From contig JARUHJ010000003.1 of assembly GCA_029667085.1 (NCBI GenBank), positions 62,001-126,000 on the forward strand: a stretch of 64,000 nucleotides of DNA. The letters are read 5' to 3'. This DNA is from Deltaproteobacteria bacterium IMCC39524. GTDB taxonomy: Bacteria; Desulfobacterota; Desulfuromonadia; Desulfuromonadales; BM103. Below, one piece after another: positions 40,502 through 50,456 of this stretch (the stretch's first letter is position 1; every line of letters begins with the position of its first letter). Position numbers and translations under genes: made by a program. The notes beneath the pieces were generated by a model. The model saw nothing but the letters and a program-made list of their open reading frames with translations, was not told where the DNA came from and did no database searches.

Positions 40502-42937
40502 TTAAAGCTCATCCATATCCAGTCGGAAAAAGTCCTTTGCCTCAGGTGTCTTCTCATCGAGTGCATAACGAACCGGAGCGGTATTGGGCGCAAAAGCCTC
40601 AATTACGATGTCCTGGCTGTCTTCGGGCGCAAGTAGACCAGTGAGTGGATCAATGGGCCGAAATAGGATGCTGTCCGGGACAGGAAAATGTTCAACCGGC
40701 ATATCCTTGGTTGCCTCGAGCATGAATGCAACCCAGGCGGGAGCCGCTGCCTTGGAGCCGGTTTCTTGCTTGCCGAGAGGACGTTCCAAGTCGTAACCGA
40801 CCCAGGAGACGGCAAGCAGCTGATTGACGTAGCCGATGAACCAGGCATCCTTGAGATCGTTTGTGGTGCCGGTTTTGCCGGCAGTGGGGCGTTTCAAGCT
40901 TCTGGCACGCCAACCCGTGCCATTTTGCACGACGCTCTCAAGGAGGTTGGTGGTCAGGTAGGCTGTTTCTGGGCTGATAACGCGGTTGCGGGATTGGCCG
41001 ATCAGCTTCTGACCACTCATAGGTCCAGCCGGGAAGTCTGCCGGGTCGTTCGATTCAATCACCTTGCCATCACGATCGAGAACCTTGTTGATGTAGGTCG
41101 GCGCAACGCGCACACCACCGTTGGCGAGCACCGAGTAGCTGCGTGCCAGTTCCATCGGGGTTAACGCCGAAGAGCCAAGACCAAGGGTCAAGTCTTCGGC
41201 AAGATCCGATTCAATGCCGAGTTTGCGGGCGTAGTTGGCCGCGTAGCGGACGCCGATATCCTCAAGGATTTTAATGGTGATGACGTTGTAAGACTTGGCC
41301 AAAGCGGTTCGCAGAGGAACCGGTCCGTAGAAGCGCTTGGAGTAATTCTTCGGCTTCCATTCCTTGATTTCACCACTCTCCAGGCGTTCTTTGTAGATCA
41401 AGGGAGTATCGAGAATCACAGTGGCCGGCGTATAGCCTTTGTCGAGGGCCGATGCGTAGATCAGGGGCTTCATCGCTGAACCGGGCAGGCGTCGGGCCTG
41501 GAGAACCCGGTTGAACTGACTGGTGCGGAAGTCGTAACCACCGACCATGACCTTGATCTGTCCTGTGTGAGGATCCATGGCCAGCAAAGCGCCCTGGGCT
41601 TGCGGCTCCTGCTCAAGACTCAGCTGCCAGGGGTCTTCTGTCGGGATATTGAGGACACGCACCTGGATCCTGGAACCAAGCGGCAGGCGGGTTGCTTGCT
41701 CATTGGCGTTGCCGCTTTCTGCTTCGGTGCGTTTGACCTGCTGGATCGGGCCGGCCCATTCGCTTTCCTTGAGCAAGATGCGCCCTTCCCGGTCGGCAAA
41801 GCGGAGGTGCAAACTCTTTTTGTCAGAACCACTGACGACGGCCTCGATGAAATCATCAACCTGCGGTGTCTTTTCAGCAAAGGATGCAACCTGTTCACTC
41901 AGGAAGAGCCCTTCTTCTTCAGGAGTCAAAACAGCAAGTGGGCCGCGGTAGCCCCGGCGTTTGTCATGATCACGCAGGTTGGCTTGCACCGACGCCTGGG
42001 CGGCAAGCTGCATCTGCAGGTTCATACTGGTCTGTACTTCGAGGCCGCCACGGTAGAGCTGTTCTTCACCGTAGGTGTCTTCAAGGTAGCGCCGAACCTG
42101 TTCGGTGAAATAAGCCGCGTTGGTCAGGTGTTGATTGATGCGCGGGCGAATGACGAGCTCTTGTGCCGCAGCCTGATCCGCTTCTTCCTGGGTGATGAAG
42201 CCCTCGCTGACCATGCGGCCTAGAACGTAAACTTGCCGATCCTTGGCGCGCTCATAATGACGGTAAGGGGAATAGCGACTGGGAGCTTTCGGTAAGCCAG
42301 CGAGAATACTGCACTCGGCGAGAGTCAGGTTCTCGACATCTTTGTCGAAATAGTTCTCGGCAGCAGCCTGCACGCCGTGGGCACCATGACCGAGATAGAT
42401 CTGGTTGAGGTAGAGGTAGAGAATTTCTTCCTTGGAGAGACGCTTTTCCATGCGATAAGCAAGAATGGCCTCTTTAAACTTGCGCTTGAATTTGCGCTCC
42501 GGGGTCAGTAAAAGACTTTTCGCAACCTGCTGGGTGATCGTGCTGCCGCCCTGAACAATGCCGCCCGCTTTAATATTCTTGATCGCTGCCCGGATAATCG
42601 AAACAATGTCGATGCCCTGGTGTTTGAAGAAGTTTGCATCTTCCGCCGCAACAAAGGCCTGAACGAGTTGTTTCGGCATCTTTGACACTGGCGCGATGAT
42701 CCTGCGCTCCTCGAACAGTTCGGCAATAACCGAGCCATCGTCGCTGAGCACACGGGTGATAATTGGCGGGCGATAGTCTGCAAGGGTATCGACCTTGGGC
42801 AAAGACTTGGAGATGTAGAGGTAAGCGCCTACCGGAATCAAAATGGCGAGCAGCAGGCCAAGCAGACCCAGGGTCAACAGGGTTCGGGTCAGTATGGTAA
42901 GCAATGATTTTTTTTGTTTCTCTTTCTGTTTTGGCAT
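40502..42937 (-). CDS. mrcA: class A penicillin-binding protein 1A
   Basis: A bifunctional peptidoglycan synthase of 811 residues. One membrane anchor (residues 11-34, LLTILTRTLLTLGLLGLLLA) precedes the GT51 transglycosylase with EDANFFKHQGID, GGSTITQQVAKSLLL and KEEILYLYLNQIYLGHGAHG. An OB-like insert follows. The transpeptidase carries SxxK in PGSAMKPLIYA, SYN in AKSYNVITIK and KTG in GKTGTTNDLKDAWFIGY. It is the only large minus-strand gene right of the origin, so it runs against the fork. Confidence 0.96.
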   Translation of the reverse strand: MPKQKEKQKKSLLTILTRTLLTLGLLGLLLAILIPVGAYLYISKSLPKVDTLADYRPPIITRVLSDDGSVIAELFEERRIIAPVSKMPKQLVQAFVAAEDANFFKHQGIDIVSIIRAAIKNIKAGGIVQGGSTITQQVAKSLLLTPERKFKRKFKEAILAYRMEKRLSKEEILYLYLNQIYLGHGAHGVQAAAENYFDKDVENLTLAECSILAGLPKAPSRYSPYRHYERAKDRQVYVLGRMVSEGFITQEEADQAAAQELVIRPRINQHLTNAAYFTEQVRRYLEDTYGEEQLYRGGLEVQTSMNLQMQLAAQASVQANLRDHDKRRGYRGPLAVLTPEEEGLFLSEQVASFAEKTPQVDDFIEAVVSGSDKKSLHLRFADREGRILLKESEWAGPIQQVKRTEAESGNANEQATRLPLGSRIQVRVLNIPTEDPWQLSLEQEPQAQGALLAMDPHTGQIKVMVGGYDFRTSQFNRVLQARRLPGSAMKPLIYASALDKGYTPATVILDTPLIYKERLESGEIKEWKPKNYSKRFYGPVPLRTALAKSYNVITIKILEDIGVRYAANYARKLGIESDLAEDLTLGLGSSALTPMELARSYSVLANGGVRVAPTYINKVLDRDGKVIESNDPADFPAGPMSGQKLIGQSRNRVISPETAYLTTNLLESVVQNGTGWRARSLKRPTAGKTGTTNDLKDAWFIGYVNQLLAVSWVGYDLERPLGKQETGSKAAAPAWVAFMLEATKDMPVEHFPVPDSILFRPIDPLTGLLAPEDSQDIVIEAFAPNTAPVRYALDEKTPEAKDFFRLDMDEL

Positions 42938-43156
42938 ATAACCCTCGATTGAACCTGATATCTCTACATGAAGAAGAGACCTCTTCTTCCCATAAGGGTG
43001 TAAGATACAGGTAGAACGGACTTTTCTACCATAGCACTTCCCTTTTCGGCAACACTTTTGCCGGTTTAACAGGCCTCTGCGCTATGCTATAGTTAGAAGC
43101 TGTGCAAAAGAGAGAATAAAAATTCAAAGGTCCACAAAACCTTTAAAGGAGATCCT

Positions 43157-44596
43157 TTGCCTGTCATAGCTTTTCGTCGAAACAAAATAGTCGCCACGGT
43201 TGGTCCGGCCAGTTGCAGTAAAGAGATGTTGCTGGCTCTGATGGAGGCGGGCGCCGATGTCTTCCGCCTTAACTTTTCTCACGGCCAGCATGATGCTTTA
43301 ACCGAAACGGTGGCCCTGATCCGGCAGATCTCGCGGAATCGCAGGCGCGCTGTTGCCATTCTCGGTGACCTGCAGGGGCCAAAAATTCGTACCGGTATGA
43401 TGCGCGGCGATGTCATGACCCTGACCAGTGGTGAAAGAGTGGTAATTACCACGGCCGATGTGTTGGGTGAGGATGGTGTTATCCCAACCACTTACAAGTC
43501 ACTACCGCAGGATGTGAGTGATGGCGACAGAATCCTCCTGGATGACGGCCTTTTGGAGCTTCAGGTTGAAAAAATCAGCGGCGAACAAGTGCATTGCCGT
43601 GTGCTTGTGGGAGGGCAGCTGAAGAATCGCAAAGGCATGAACCTGCCGGGCGTGGCCGTCTCTGCACCCGCTCTGACCGAAAAAGATCTGGCCGACCTTG
43701 AGTTTTGTATAGAGCAGGAGCTTGACTATCTGGCGCTCTCTTTTGTGCGTACGGCGGCAGAAGTCATCGAGCTCAAAAAACTCCTCGCACAAAGACAGGC
43801 GTCGATCCAGGTCATCGCCAAGATTGAGAAACCGGAAGCGGTGGAAGCTTTTACTGAAATCCTCGCAGCGGCCGACGGTATCATGGTGGCGCGCGGTGAT
43901 CTGGGTGTGGAGATCAACTCGGAAAAAGTTCCCCTGATCCAGAAGCATATCATCCGGCAGTGTAACCTGGCCGGTAAGCCGGTCATCACGGCAACCCAGA
44001 TGCTGGAGAGCATGGTCAATAACCCGCGACCGACCCGCGCCGAGACGTCCGATGTTGCCAACGCGATCCTCGATGGTACCGACGCGGTCATGTTGTCAGC
44101 GGAAACAGCTTCGGGAGATTATCCCTGTGAAGCGGTGGAGATGATGGTGCGGGTTGCCGTCGATGTTGAGCGAGACCCGCAGCTCAAAGAACAGTTTTTT
44201 CATCCCCTGTCAGAACAGAGCAGCACACCTAGCCTCACCGAATCAATTGGCCAGGCCGCCTGTCGGGTGGCTGAAAACGTCGGTGCCGCGGCCATTCTGG
44301 CTTTCACCCAGACCGGCAGTACGGCCGCCCTGGTCGCCAAGTATCGGCCGCCCATGCCGGTCTATGCTGTGACCCCGACCCTGGCGGTTCGTCGACGCAT
44401 GGCCCTCTATGCAGGAGTGCGCTCTATCCGTGTTGATATCGAAGGGGACACGGAAGCGCAGATTCGCTCGGTGGATGCGGCGGTTCTGGAAGCTGGAGTT
44501 CTTAGCAAGGGAGATATCGTGGTGATTACCATGGGCAGCCCGCTTTCTGATCCCGGCACCACCAACCTGCTCAAGGTTCACCAGCTTGGCAGTTGA
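43157..44596 (+). CDS. pyk: pyruvate kinase
   Basis: Pyruvate kinase transfers phosphate from PEP to ADP. The 479-residue protein has [13 protein letters not shown], the K+/substrate-site [19 protein letters not shown], the signature [10 protein letters not shown] then [11 protein letters not shown], and the C-terminal allosteric domain. Translation starts at TTG 43157, with an excellent AAAGGAG six bases upstream. It stands alone after a 219-base divergent promoter region shared with the PBP1A gene. Confidence 0.97.
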   Translation: MPVIAFRRNKIVATVGPASCSKEMLLALMEAGADVFRLNFSHGQHDALTETVALIRQISRNRRRAVAILGDLQGPKIRTGMMRGDVMTLTSGERVVITTADVLGEDGVIPTTYKSLPQDVSDGDRILLDDGLLELQVEKISGEQVHCRVLVGGQLKNRKGMNLPGVAVSAPALTEKDLADLEFCIEQELDYLALSFVRTAAEVIELKKLLAQRQASIQVIAKIEKPEAVEAFTEILAAADGIMVARGDLGVEINSEKVPLIQKHIIRQCNLAGKPVITATQMLESMVNNPRPTRAETSDVANAILDGTDAVMLSAETASGDYPCEAVEMMVRVAVDVERDPQLKEQFFHPLSEQSSTPSLTESIGQAACRVAENVGAAAILAFTQTGSTAALVAKYRPPMPVYAVTPTLAVRRRMALYAGVRSIRVDIEGDTEAQIRSVDAAVLEAGVLSKGDIVVITMGSPLSDPGTTNLLKVHQLGS

Positions 44597-44630
44597 TTGT
44601 AAAAACTGGAACGCGGAACGAGAAAATAAA

Positions 44631-45320
44631 ATGAATAAAAAAGCAGTGGTTCTTTATAGCGGCGGTCTTGATTCAACGACCTGTATGGCGATCGCCAAAG
44701 CGGATGGTTTTGAGCCCTACGCGATGAGTTTCGCTTATGGCCAACGACACACCATCGAGCTGGAGAAAGCTCGTGAGTATGCAGCAAAGATCGGTGCCGT
44801 AAAACACCAGGTGGTGGAGATCGATCTGCGCCAGTTCGGCGGGAGCGCTTTGACCGCTGATCTTGATGTGCCAAAAGATCAGAGCTCAACAGACGATATT
44901 CCCATCACCTATGTCCCGGCGAGGAACACGATCTTTCTCAGCTTTGCGCTGGGTTGGGCGGAAGTCCTCGGTGCCAGTGATATCTATGTCGGCGTTAACG
45001 CTCTGGATTATTCCGGTTATCCGGATTGTCGCCCTGAATTTATCAGCGCGTTTGAAAATATGGCCAACCTTGCCACCCGGGCAGGTATCGAGGGCGATCA
45101 GCCCTACACCATACATTCGCCTTTGATCCAACTCAGCAAGGCGGAAATTATTCGCACCGGTCTGGACCTCGGCGTTGACTATGGCTTGACCCACTCCTGT
45201 TATGATCCGACTCCGGCAGGAATTTCCTGCGGACGCTGCGATTCCTGTTTTTTGCGCTTGAAAGGCTTTCGCGAGGCGGGCTTGGAAGATCCGATTGATT
45301 ATGTGACGCGGGGCGCGTAG
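44631..45320 (+). CDS. queC: 7-cyano-7-deazaguanine synthase QueC
   Basis: QueC makes preQ0 from carboxydeazaguanine with ATP and ammonia, on the path to queuosine. The 229-residue protein has the PP-loop [14 protein letters not shown]. The zinc-binding cysteines [17 protein letters not shown] lie near the C-terminus. The start is ATG 44631. The frame extending to 44586 overlaps the pyk end. folE2 follows 24 bases later and supplies the first step of the same pathway. Confidence 0.97.
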   Translation: MNKKAVVLYSGGLDSTTCMAIAKADGFEPYAMSFAYGQRHTIELEKAREYAAKIGAVKHQVVEIDLRQFGGSALTADLDVPKDQSSTDDIPITYVPARNTIFLSFALGWAEVLGASDIYVGVNALDYSGYPDCRPEFISAFENMANLATRAGIEGDQPYTIHSPLIQLSKAEIIRTGLDLGVDYGLTHSCYDPTPAGISCGRCDSCFLRLKGFREAGLEDPIDYVTRGA

Positions 45321-45344
45321 CGCGTTGCGAGAAAAGGCAAAAAA

Positions 45345-46205
45345 ATGAATCAAACAAAACAAGACCAGGGTTCTCCGCAGCACGCGCCACAGGCCATGCG
45401 CGCCACAGGCGAAGCCGGCTGCATGCCTGACATGCAGAAGAGCCACGACGATCGTAACATCGCCATCGACAAGGTCGGCGTTAAGGATATCCGCTACCCA
45501 ATCGTCGTCATGGACAAGAGCAAAGAGCAACAGCAGACGGTTGCGCGCATCAACATGTATGTTGACCTGCCCCATCACTTCAAGGGCACCCACATGAGTC
45601 GCTTCATCGAGATACTCAATCAGTATCACGGCCAGGTCAGTATCGACCGCATGAACACCATGCTGAGTGATATGAAAAAGCATCTTGAGGCCAGTTGTGC
45701 CCACCTCGAACTGGAGTTTCCGTATTTCATCGAGAAGCAGGCACCAGCGTCCGGAGCGCGCAGCTTGATGGAGTACCAGTGCAATATGACCGGCAGCCTC
45801 GGCGAGGATTACGATTTTGTGCTTGGCGTCACGGTACCCATGACCTCGCTTTGCCCCTGTTCGCGGGAAATCAGCGAACGCGGTGCTCACAACCAGCGCA
45901 GCGCCGTGACCGTTGAGATCCGCTATACCGATCATATCTGGTTGGAAGACCTGATCGAGTGGGTGGAAGAGTGCGGCAGCGCACCGGTTTATGCCTTGCT
46001 CAAGCGTGACGACGAAAAAGCCTTAACCGAGATGGCTTACGATAATCCAATGTTTGTCGAAGACGTGGTGCGCAAAGTTACCCAGCGTTTACTCAAAGTT
46101 CCCGAGATCACCTGGTTCAAGGTTGCCTGTGAAAATTTTGAGTCGATTCACAATCATTCTGCCTATGGCCAAGTGGAACGAACTAAATCTGAAAAGCGTG
46201 GATAA
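45345..46205 (+). CDS. folE2: GTP cyclohydrolase FolE2 (type IB)
   Basis: FolE2 converts GTP to dihydroneopterin triphosphate, the entry to folate and to queuosine precursors. The 286-residue protein has the family block IAIDKVGVKDIRYPI and the metal-ligand cysteine in TSLCPCSREISERGAHNQRS. The HNHSAYGQ segment is at the C-terminus. FolE2 tolerates metals other than zinc. Linkage to queC suggests a role in deazapurine synthesis. About 30 N-terminal residues (QGSPQHAPQAMRATGEAGC) are an extra leader of unknown use. Confidence 0.95.
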   Translation: MNQTKQDQGSPQHAPQAMRATGEAGCMPDMQKSHDDRNIAIDKVGVKDIRYPIVVMDKSKEQQQTVARINMYVDLPHHFKGTHMSRFIEILNQYHGQVSIDRMNTMLSDMKKHLEASCAHLELEFPYFIEKQAPASGARSLMEYQCNMTGSLGEDYDFVLGVTVPMTSLCPCSREISERGAHNQRSAVTVEIRYTDHIWLEDLIEWVEECGSAPVYALLKRDDEKALTEMAYDNPMFVEDVVRKVTQRLLKVPEITWFKVACENFESIHNHSAYGQVERTKSEKRG

Positions 46206-46896
46206 ACCTGTGGAAAAGGTGGATAACTCGTTAAACAGCAACATTTTTAATCATTCTGGCCCTGTTATCGGCCTGTTTGCCAAGGAGCCGGTTGCGGGTC
46301 GTGTCAAGACCAGGCTGTCTCCAGCCTTAACCACAGAGCAGGCCTGTTGGCTCTACCAGATCTCACTGTGCGAGACTGTGAATCGTCTGCTCGCCGCGGA
46401 CTTGCCGCTGGTGCTCTGCTACGACGGACGACGGGAATGGTTTGCTGAAGCCTTCCCGGGGCTGCCGCTACTGGCACAAGTTGGTGATAGTCTCGGCGAT
46501 CGCATGAGCAACGCTGTCCAGGAACTCTTTCATCTCCTTGATGGACCGGTTCTTTTGGCGGGCTCCGACAGCCCCGATTTACCCATAAGCCTGGTTGATC
46601 AGGCTTTGCAGTCACTCCGGGAAACGGACGTGGTCACCATCCCCTGCCGTGATGGCGGCTATGTTGTCGTCGGTCTGAGGCGGTCGACCACAGAGTTGTT
46701 TGCCGGCATCCCCTGGAGCACCTCAGGGGTCTTGCAGGCAACCCGACAGGCCTGTCGGCGGAACGGCTTGAGCTACGCCGAAACAGAAGAGTGGTACGAT
46801 CTGGATGAAATTGATGATCTGCGCCAGCTGGTAATACGCTCTCCCGAATCGGCGACCGCCCGTCATCTTCTTGCCGATCTGCAAGAACGGCTATAA
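46165..46896 (+). CDS. TIGR04282-type GT-A glycosyltransferase/nucleotidyltransferase-like protein
   Basis: A 243-residue protein resembling the DUF2064/TIGR04282 family of small nucleotide-sugar-transferase-like enzymes. It has the N-terminal GLFAKEPVAGRVKTRLSPAL phosphate-binding loop, LGDRMSNAVQELF and the DxD-like LLAGSDSPDLP. It then has CRDGGYVVVGLR. Some relatives act in arsenosugar-type or phosphosugar chemistry; the substrate here is unknown. The start is uncertain. ATG 46165 overlaps folE2 by 41 bases, while GTG at 46198 is an alternative closer to the conserved region. Confidence 0.78.
   Translation: MAKWNELNLKSVDKPVEKVDNSLNSNIFNHSGPVIGLFAKEPVAGRVKTRLSPALTTEQACWLYQISLCETVNRLLAADLPLVLCYDGRREWFAEAFPGLPLLAQVGDSLGDRMSNAVQELFHLLDGPVLLAGSDSPDLPISLVDQALQSLRETDVVTIPCRDGGYVVVGLRRSTTELFAGIPWSTSGVLQATRQACRRNGLSYAETEEWYDLDEIDDLRQLVIRSPESATARHLLADLQERL
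46197..46226 (-). repeat. cluster of three DnaA-box-like motifs
   Basis: CGTGGATAA (46197-46205, one mismatch), TGTGGAAAA (46209-46217) and GGTGGATAA (46218-46226, one mismatch) occur in the same orientation within 30 bases across the folE2 stop. They could bind DnaA cooperatively, or be chance coding constraint. Confidence 0.4.
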
Positions 46897-47011
46897 ATTC
46901 AACGGCAAGCCGGTTGACTTGCTGTCAGCGCTACCCGATAATCAATTGGCAGACAAGGCTGGCCTTTTGCTGTTGCCAGCCTGACATCCCGTAAGCGTAA
47001 GGAGATCTCCC

Positions 47012-47683
47012 TTGGAATTGGTTCTTAATGCCGGCCCGGTCGTCAAGCTGGTCCTGTTGATTCTGGTTTATTTTTCCGTGGTCTCCTGGGCCATTATCTT
47101 CTACAAACAGCTGGTCATTCATCGCGCGATAGCCGACTCGGAGCGTTTCCTCGATTTTTTCTGGTCGAAGAAAAGTTTCGATACCATCGGCAAGGGCCTG
47201 GATGACTATCGGCATTCACCTCTCACGGTTCTGTTTCGGGAAGTCTACAGTGAGTTGGCCCAGAACCGCCGCCAGAGCGAAGGTCAGGAAGATGGCAACC
47301 TGGTGGCTGACCTCGGCGAGCAGGAACGGGTGGCCCGGGTGTTGCGGCGCTCCACGACTTCACAGACCCAGCGCCTGGAGAAATATCTCTCTTTTCTCGC
47401 CACCACCGGCTCGGCAGCGCCTTTTATCGGACTGTTCGGTACAGTCTGGGGCATCATGGATGCCTTCCATGGCATCGGCACCAGCGGCAGCGCTTCGCTG
47501 GCTGTTGTCGCACCGGGTATTTCAGAAGCTCTGGTCGCGACGGCAATCGGCCTGGTCGCAGCGATTCCGGCTGTTATTGGGTACAACCACTTTGTTAACA
47601 AGATCAACGTTTTGATTGGCGAGATGGATAATTTCTGCCAGGAGATGTTGAACATTGTCCAGCGTATGAGCCGGGGCCGTTGA
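47012..47683 (+). CDS. tolQ: Tol-Pal system proton channel subunit TolQ
   Basis: TolQ (MotA/TolQ/ExbB family) forms the proton channel with TolR that energises TolA at the division site. The 223-residue protein has three membrane helices: VVKLVLLILVYFSVVSWAII, then LATTGSAAPFIGLFGTVWGI and GISEALVATAIGLVAAIPAV. The latter two are the conserved family motifs. Translation starts at TTG 47012, after AAGGAG with seven-base spacing. It opens the Tol-Pal operon. Confidence 0.96.
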   Translation: MELVLNAGPVVKLVLLILVYFSVVSWAIIFYKQLVIHRAIADSERFLDFFWSKKSFDTIGKGLDDYRHSPLTVLFREVYSELAQNRRQSEGQEDGNLVADLGEQERVARVLRRSTTSQTQRLEKYLSFLATTGSAAPFIGLFGTVWGIMDAFHGIGTSGSASLAVVAPGISEALVATAIGLVAAIPAVIGYNHFVNKINVLIGEMDNFCQEMLNIVQRMSRGR

Positions 47684-47684
47684 T

Positions 47685-48107
47685 ATGGAAGTTGGTCAAA
47701 ACAGCAATCGCCGGCGCACGGTGCTGGCCCAGATCAACGTGACACCCTTTGTCGACGTCATGCTGGTCCTGCTGATCATTTTCATGGTCACGGCACCGAT
47801 GATGGAAAAGGGTGTGGATGTTGCCTTGCCGGAAGTTGAAAACGCGCCGAACCTGACTGCGGTCAAAGAGCCTCTGGTGATTACCGTAACCCGCAAGGGT
47901 GAGATCATGGTCGGCAAGAACAGCGTCGCTGATGCGGGCAAGCTGACTCCGGTGTTGCAGCAGGTGTTAAGTGAACGTGAAGACAAGACCGTCTACCTGG
48001 AAGCCGACAAGGCTGTGCCTTACGGCACGGTCGTCAAGGTGATGGCTGCAATCAAGCGCGCCGGAGTCGCCAAGCTTGGTATGGTGGCTCAGGAACCACA
48101 AGAGTAA
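47685..48107 (+). CDS. tolR: Tol-Pal system protein TolR (ExbD family)
   Basis: A 140-residue partner of TolQ. A single membrane helix carries the proton-carrying aspartate in QINVTPFVDVMLVLLIIFMV (Asp of FVDVML). A periplasmic domain follows, with VYLEADKAVPYGTVVKVMAAI. It starts one base after the tolQ stop and is immediately followed by tolA. Confidence 0.96.
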   Translation: MEVGQNSNRRRTVLAQINVTPFVDVMLVLLIIFMVTAPMMEKGVDVALPEVENAPNLTAVKEPLVITVTRKGEIMVGKNSVADAGKLTPVLQQVLSEREDKTVYLEADKAVPYGTVVKVMAAIKRAGVAKLGMVAQEPQE

Positions 48108-48962
48108 GTGAGTGCGCCTCTGATGCCTGTCGAGTCTCTGCGCCAAATCAGCGCTTTTCACAAGGATCCGAAGTTCGGTCGCTTGCTGCTTGTCTCTCTG
48201 CTCGTCCACGGCCTGGTCTGGGTGGCCTTCACCGTTGACCTGTTCGGCACCAAGACCCGCCCCAAGCCCCCGGTCTATTACGTTGACCTGATTCACAAGC
48301 CGGTGCTCAATCCTCAGGCGGGACGACCCGATCCCCGTCCGGCCAAGAAGCCGAAAGCTGCGGAAGTCAAACGCACGGTCCAGACAGCACCACCTGCTGT
48401 GCAGAAAAAGGCCAAGCCGGCCGTCAAACCTTTGGTCAAACCGGTACAGACCAGCAAGCCCAAGCCGAAGCCAGTGGCGAAGTCGGAGGTCAGGTCAGAT
48501 ACGCGTAACGAACAGCAGGTGAAGAGCGCTCTTGATGAGATTCGTGAGCGTCAGGCCCGTCAAGCTGAGCGCGATGCCATAAAGGACAAGATTGCCAAAT
48601 TAAGCGCAGGGGCGGCCACCGTTGCAGCCGACGTGCCGGTGGGGATGCCTGACGGTACGGGTGACGAGGTGGGTGTCAGTGCTCTGGCTTTTGTGCAGGC
48701 TTTTATCCAGCAAAACTGGGCTCTTTCTCCTTATCTTCTGGATCAGTCGCGACTCCGTGATCTTGAAGCGAAAGCCACTCTGACCTATGCGGCGTCCGGA
48801 GAAATGATCCGTTACCGAATCAATACACCCTCAGGGAATCAGCAGTTCGATGATTCTCTGAAAAGAGCAATCACCAAATCGAAGCAGTTGCCGCAGCCGT
48901 TGCCGAAGCAGATCGATCTGTTGGTTACCTTCAACCTCAAGGAAATGGCCCGGGGAAAATAA
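48108..48962 (+). CDS. tolA: TolA/TonB-like energy transducer
   Basis: A 284-residue periplasm-spanning transducer. One membrane helix (LLLVSLLVHGLVWVAFTVDL, about residues 26-45) precedes a long Pro/Lys-rich stretch (residues 65-130). An alpha-helical region with RERQARQAERDAIKD follows, then a TonB/TolA C-terminal domain containing ATLTYAASGEMIRYRINTPS. GTG 48108 abuts the tolR stop. ATG 48123, five codons later, is an alternative start. Its place between tolR and tolB supports TolA. Confidence 0.88.
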   Translation: MSAPLMPVESLRQISAFHKDPKFGRLLLVSLLVHGLVWVAFTVDLFGTKTRPKPPVYYVDLIHKPVLNPQAGRPDPRPAKKPKAAEVKRTVQTAPPAVQKKAKPAVKPLVKPVQTSKPKPKPVAKSEVRSDTRNEQQVKSALDEIRERQARQAERDAIKDKIAKLSAGAATVAADVPVGMPDGTGDEVGVSALAFVQAFIQQNWALSPYLLDQSRLRDLEAKATLTYAASGEMIRYRINTPSGNQQFDDSLKRAITKSKQLPQPLPKQIDLLVTFNLKEMARGK

Positions 48963-48964
48963 GC

Positions 48965-50263
48965 ATGTTGATACGCTGGTTCACGATTTGTTTCTTCTGT
49001 CTGGTTCTGCCGTGGTCGGTTTTGGCCGCCACGGAAATTGAAATCTCCTCGCCCGGCGAACAATCGATTCCCCTGGCTCTGACCCGGTTGCTGCCTGACA
49101 AGGGCCCCGAGTCAGCGCAGATCTCCGGGGAGTTTAACGAGGTCCTCGATGCCGATTTGGATCTTTCTGGACTCTTTCGGTTTGTTGATCCTGAAGCTTT
49201 TCTCGATGATGCGCAGCGTATCGGGCTTTACAGCATCCAGGTTGATTTTCCGCAGTGGCGATTGCTCGGTAGTGAAACCCTGATTAAGGGAACCTATAAA
49301 ATTGAGGGTGATAAACTGACCATCGAGGCGCGCCTCTTTGATGTTGTCAACCGCAAGCTCCTGACCGGTCGACGCTATGTTGGTGAGACCAAGGATGTCC
49401 GGCGCATGGCGCACGCCTTTGCCGACCTGGTGCTTAAGGAACTCACCGGCGAAGAGGGCCCTTTCAGTGCACGCATCGCCTATATCTCCGATTTGAGTGG
49501 GGATAAAGAACTCTGGTTGATGGACGTCGATGGCAAGCGTCCGATTCGACTGACCAACCATCGCTCGATCGTACTCAACCCCGATTTCTCTCCACGTGGC
49601 AAAGAGATCCTCTTTACCTCCTACCGGGCCAACAACCCCGATCTTTATCGCAAGGAAATTTACACGGGCAAAGAGGCCAAGCTATCTTACAAGCAGGGTC
49701 TCAACGTTGCCGGACGAATGTCTCCTGATGGGCGCGAGATTGCCCTGACCCTTTCCAAGGACGGCAACCCGGAGATCTACCTGATCGGCACCACGGGTCG
49801 CATACGTAAGCGGATCACTGACAGCTGGGGAATCGACAGTGATCCTTCCTGGAGCCCCGACGGTAGCCAAATAGCGTTTGTCTCCAACCGGCAGGGCAAT
49901 CCGCATATCTTTGTCGCCGACACCTTTACCGGCCAGGCTGCAAGGTTGACGACCCAAGGCAAGTACAATGCCACGCCGGCCTGGGGCCCGAAGGGCGAGC
50001 GCATTGCCTTTACGCGCCAGATCGGCGGCCAGTTCGATATCTATACGATCAATATCGATGGCACTGACGAACGTCGCCTGACCTTTGGTCCCGGTAACAG
50101 CGAACATCCACGCTGGAGTCCAGACGGCCGCTTCATTATCTATTCATCAGACAAGGGTGGTAACCGTGCGATTTACGTTATGCGCAACGACGGTACCGGT
50201 GCCAGACGCTTGACAAAGCTGGACAGCGATTGTCGCCACCCGGCCTGGTCGCCGCGTTGGTAA
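48965..50263 (+). CDS. tolB: Tol-Pal system protein TolB
   Basis: A 432-residue periplasmic protein. A signal peptide (ICFFCLVLPWSVLAA) is followed by the N-terminal alpha/beta domain and a six-bladed beta-propeller. The propeller repeats end in WSPDGSQIAFVSNRQGNPHI, WGPKGERIAFTR and WSPDGRFIIYSSDKGGNRAI. TolB binds Pal and relays TolA force for outer-membrane constriction. It begins two bases after tolA. Confidence 0.96.
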   Translation: MLIRWFTICFFCLVLPWSVLAATEIEISSPGEQSIPLALTRLLPDKGPESAQISGEFNEVLDADLDLSGLFRFVDPEAFLDDAQRIGLYSIQVDFPQWRLLGSETLIKGTYKIEGDKLTIEARLFDVVNRKLLTGRRYVGETKDVRRMAHAFADLVLKELTGEEGPFSARIAYISDLSGDKELWLMDVDGKRPIRLTNHRSIVLNPDFSPRGKEILFTSYRANNPDLYRKEIYTGKEAKLSYKQGLNVAGRMSPDGREIALTLSKDGNPEIYLIGTTGRIRKRITDSWGIDSDPSWSPDGSQIAFVSNRQGNPHIFVADTFTGQAARLTTQGKYNATPAWGPKGERIAFTRQIGGQFDIYTINIDGTDERRLTFGPGNSEHPRWSPDGRFIIYSSDKGGNRAIYVMRNDGTGARRLTKLDSDCRHPAWSPRW

Positions 50264-50346
50264 TGGAAAGAGCAGAAGTTCTAACGCCTGTTTTGTAAGT
50301 GCTCCGTCGGCAATAGTGGTTGTTTGCCGAAGGCAAAAGCAAGTGG

Positions 50347-50375
50347 TTGTTATTTATGGTCTAGCTCGTTATAAT
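50347..50375 (+). promoter_or_regulatory. predicted sigma-70 promoter of pal
   Basis: TTGTTA (50347-50352) is separated by 17 bases from a perfect TATAAT (50370-50375). It lies about 80 bases upstream of pal, so pal and cpoB can be transcribed independently of tolQRAB. Confidence 0.7.
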
Positions 50376-50456
50376 GCGTGACTCGAAAAAGTTAGTGAGC
50401 ATCGTGCCGTTTTAAATGAGATGCTATGACCCCTGTCTTAAATCAAGGAGCCCACA

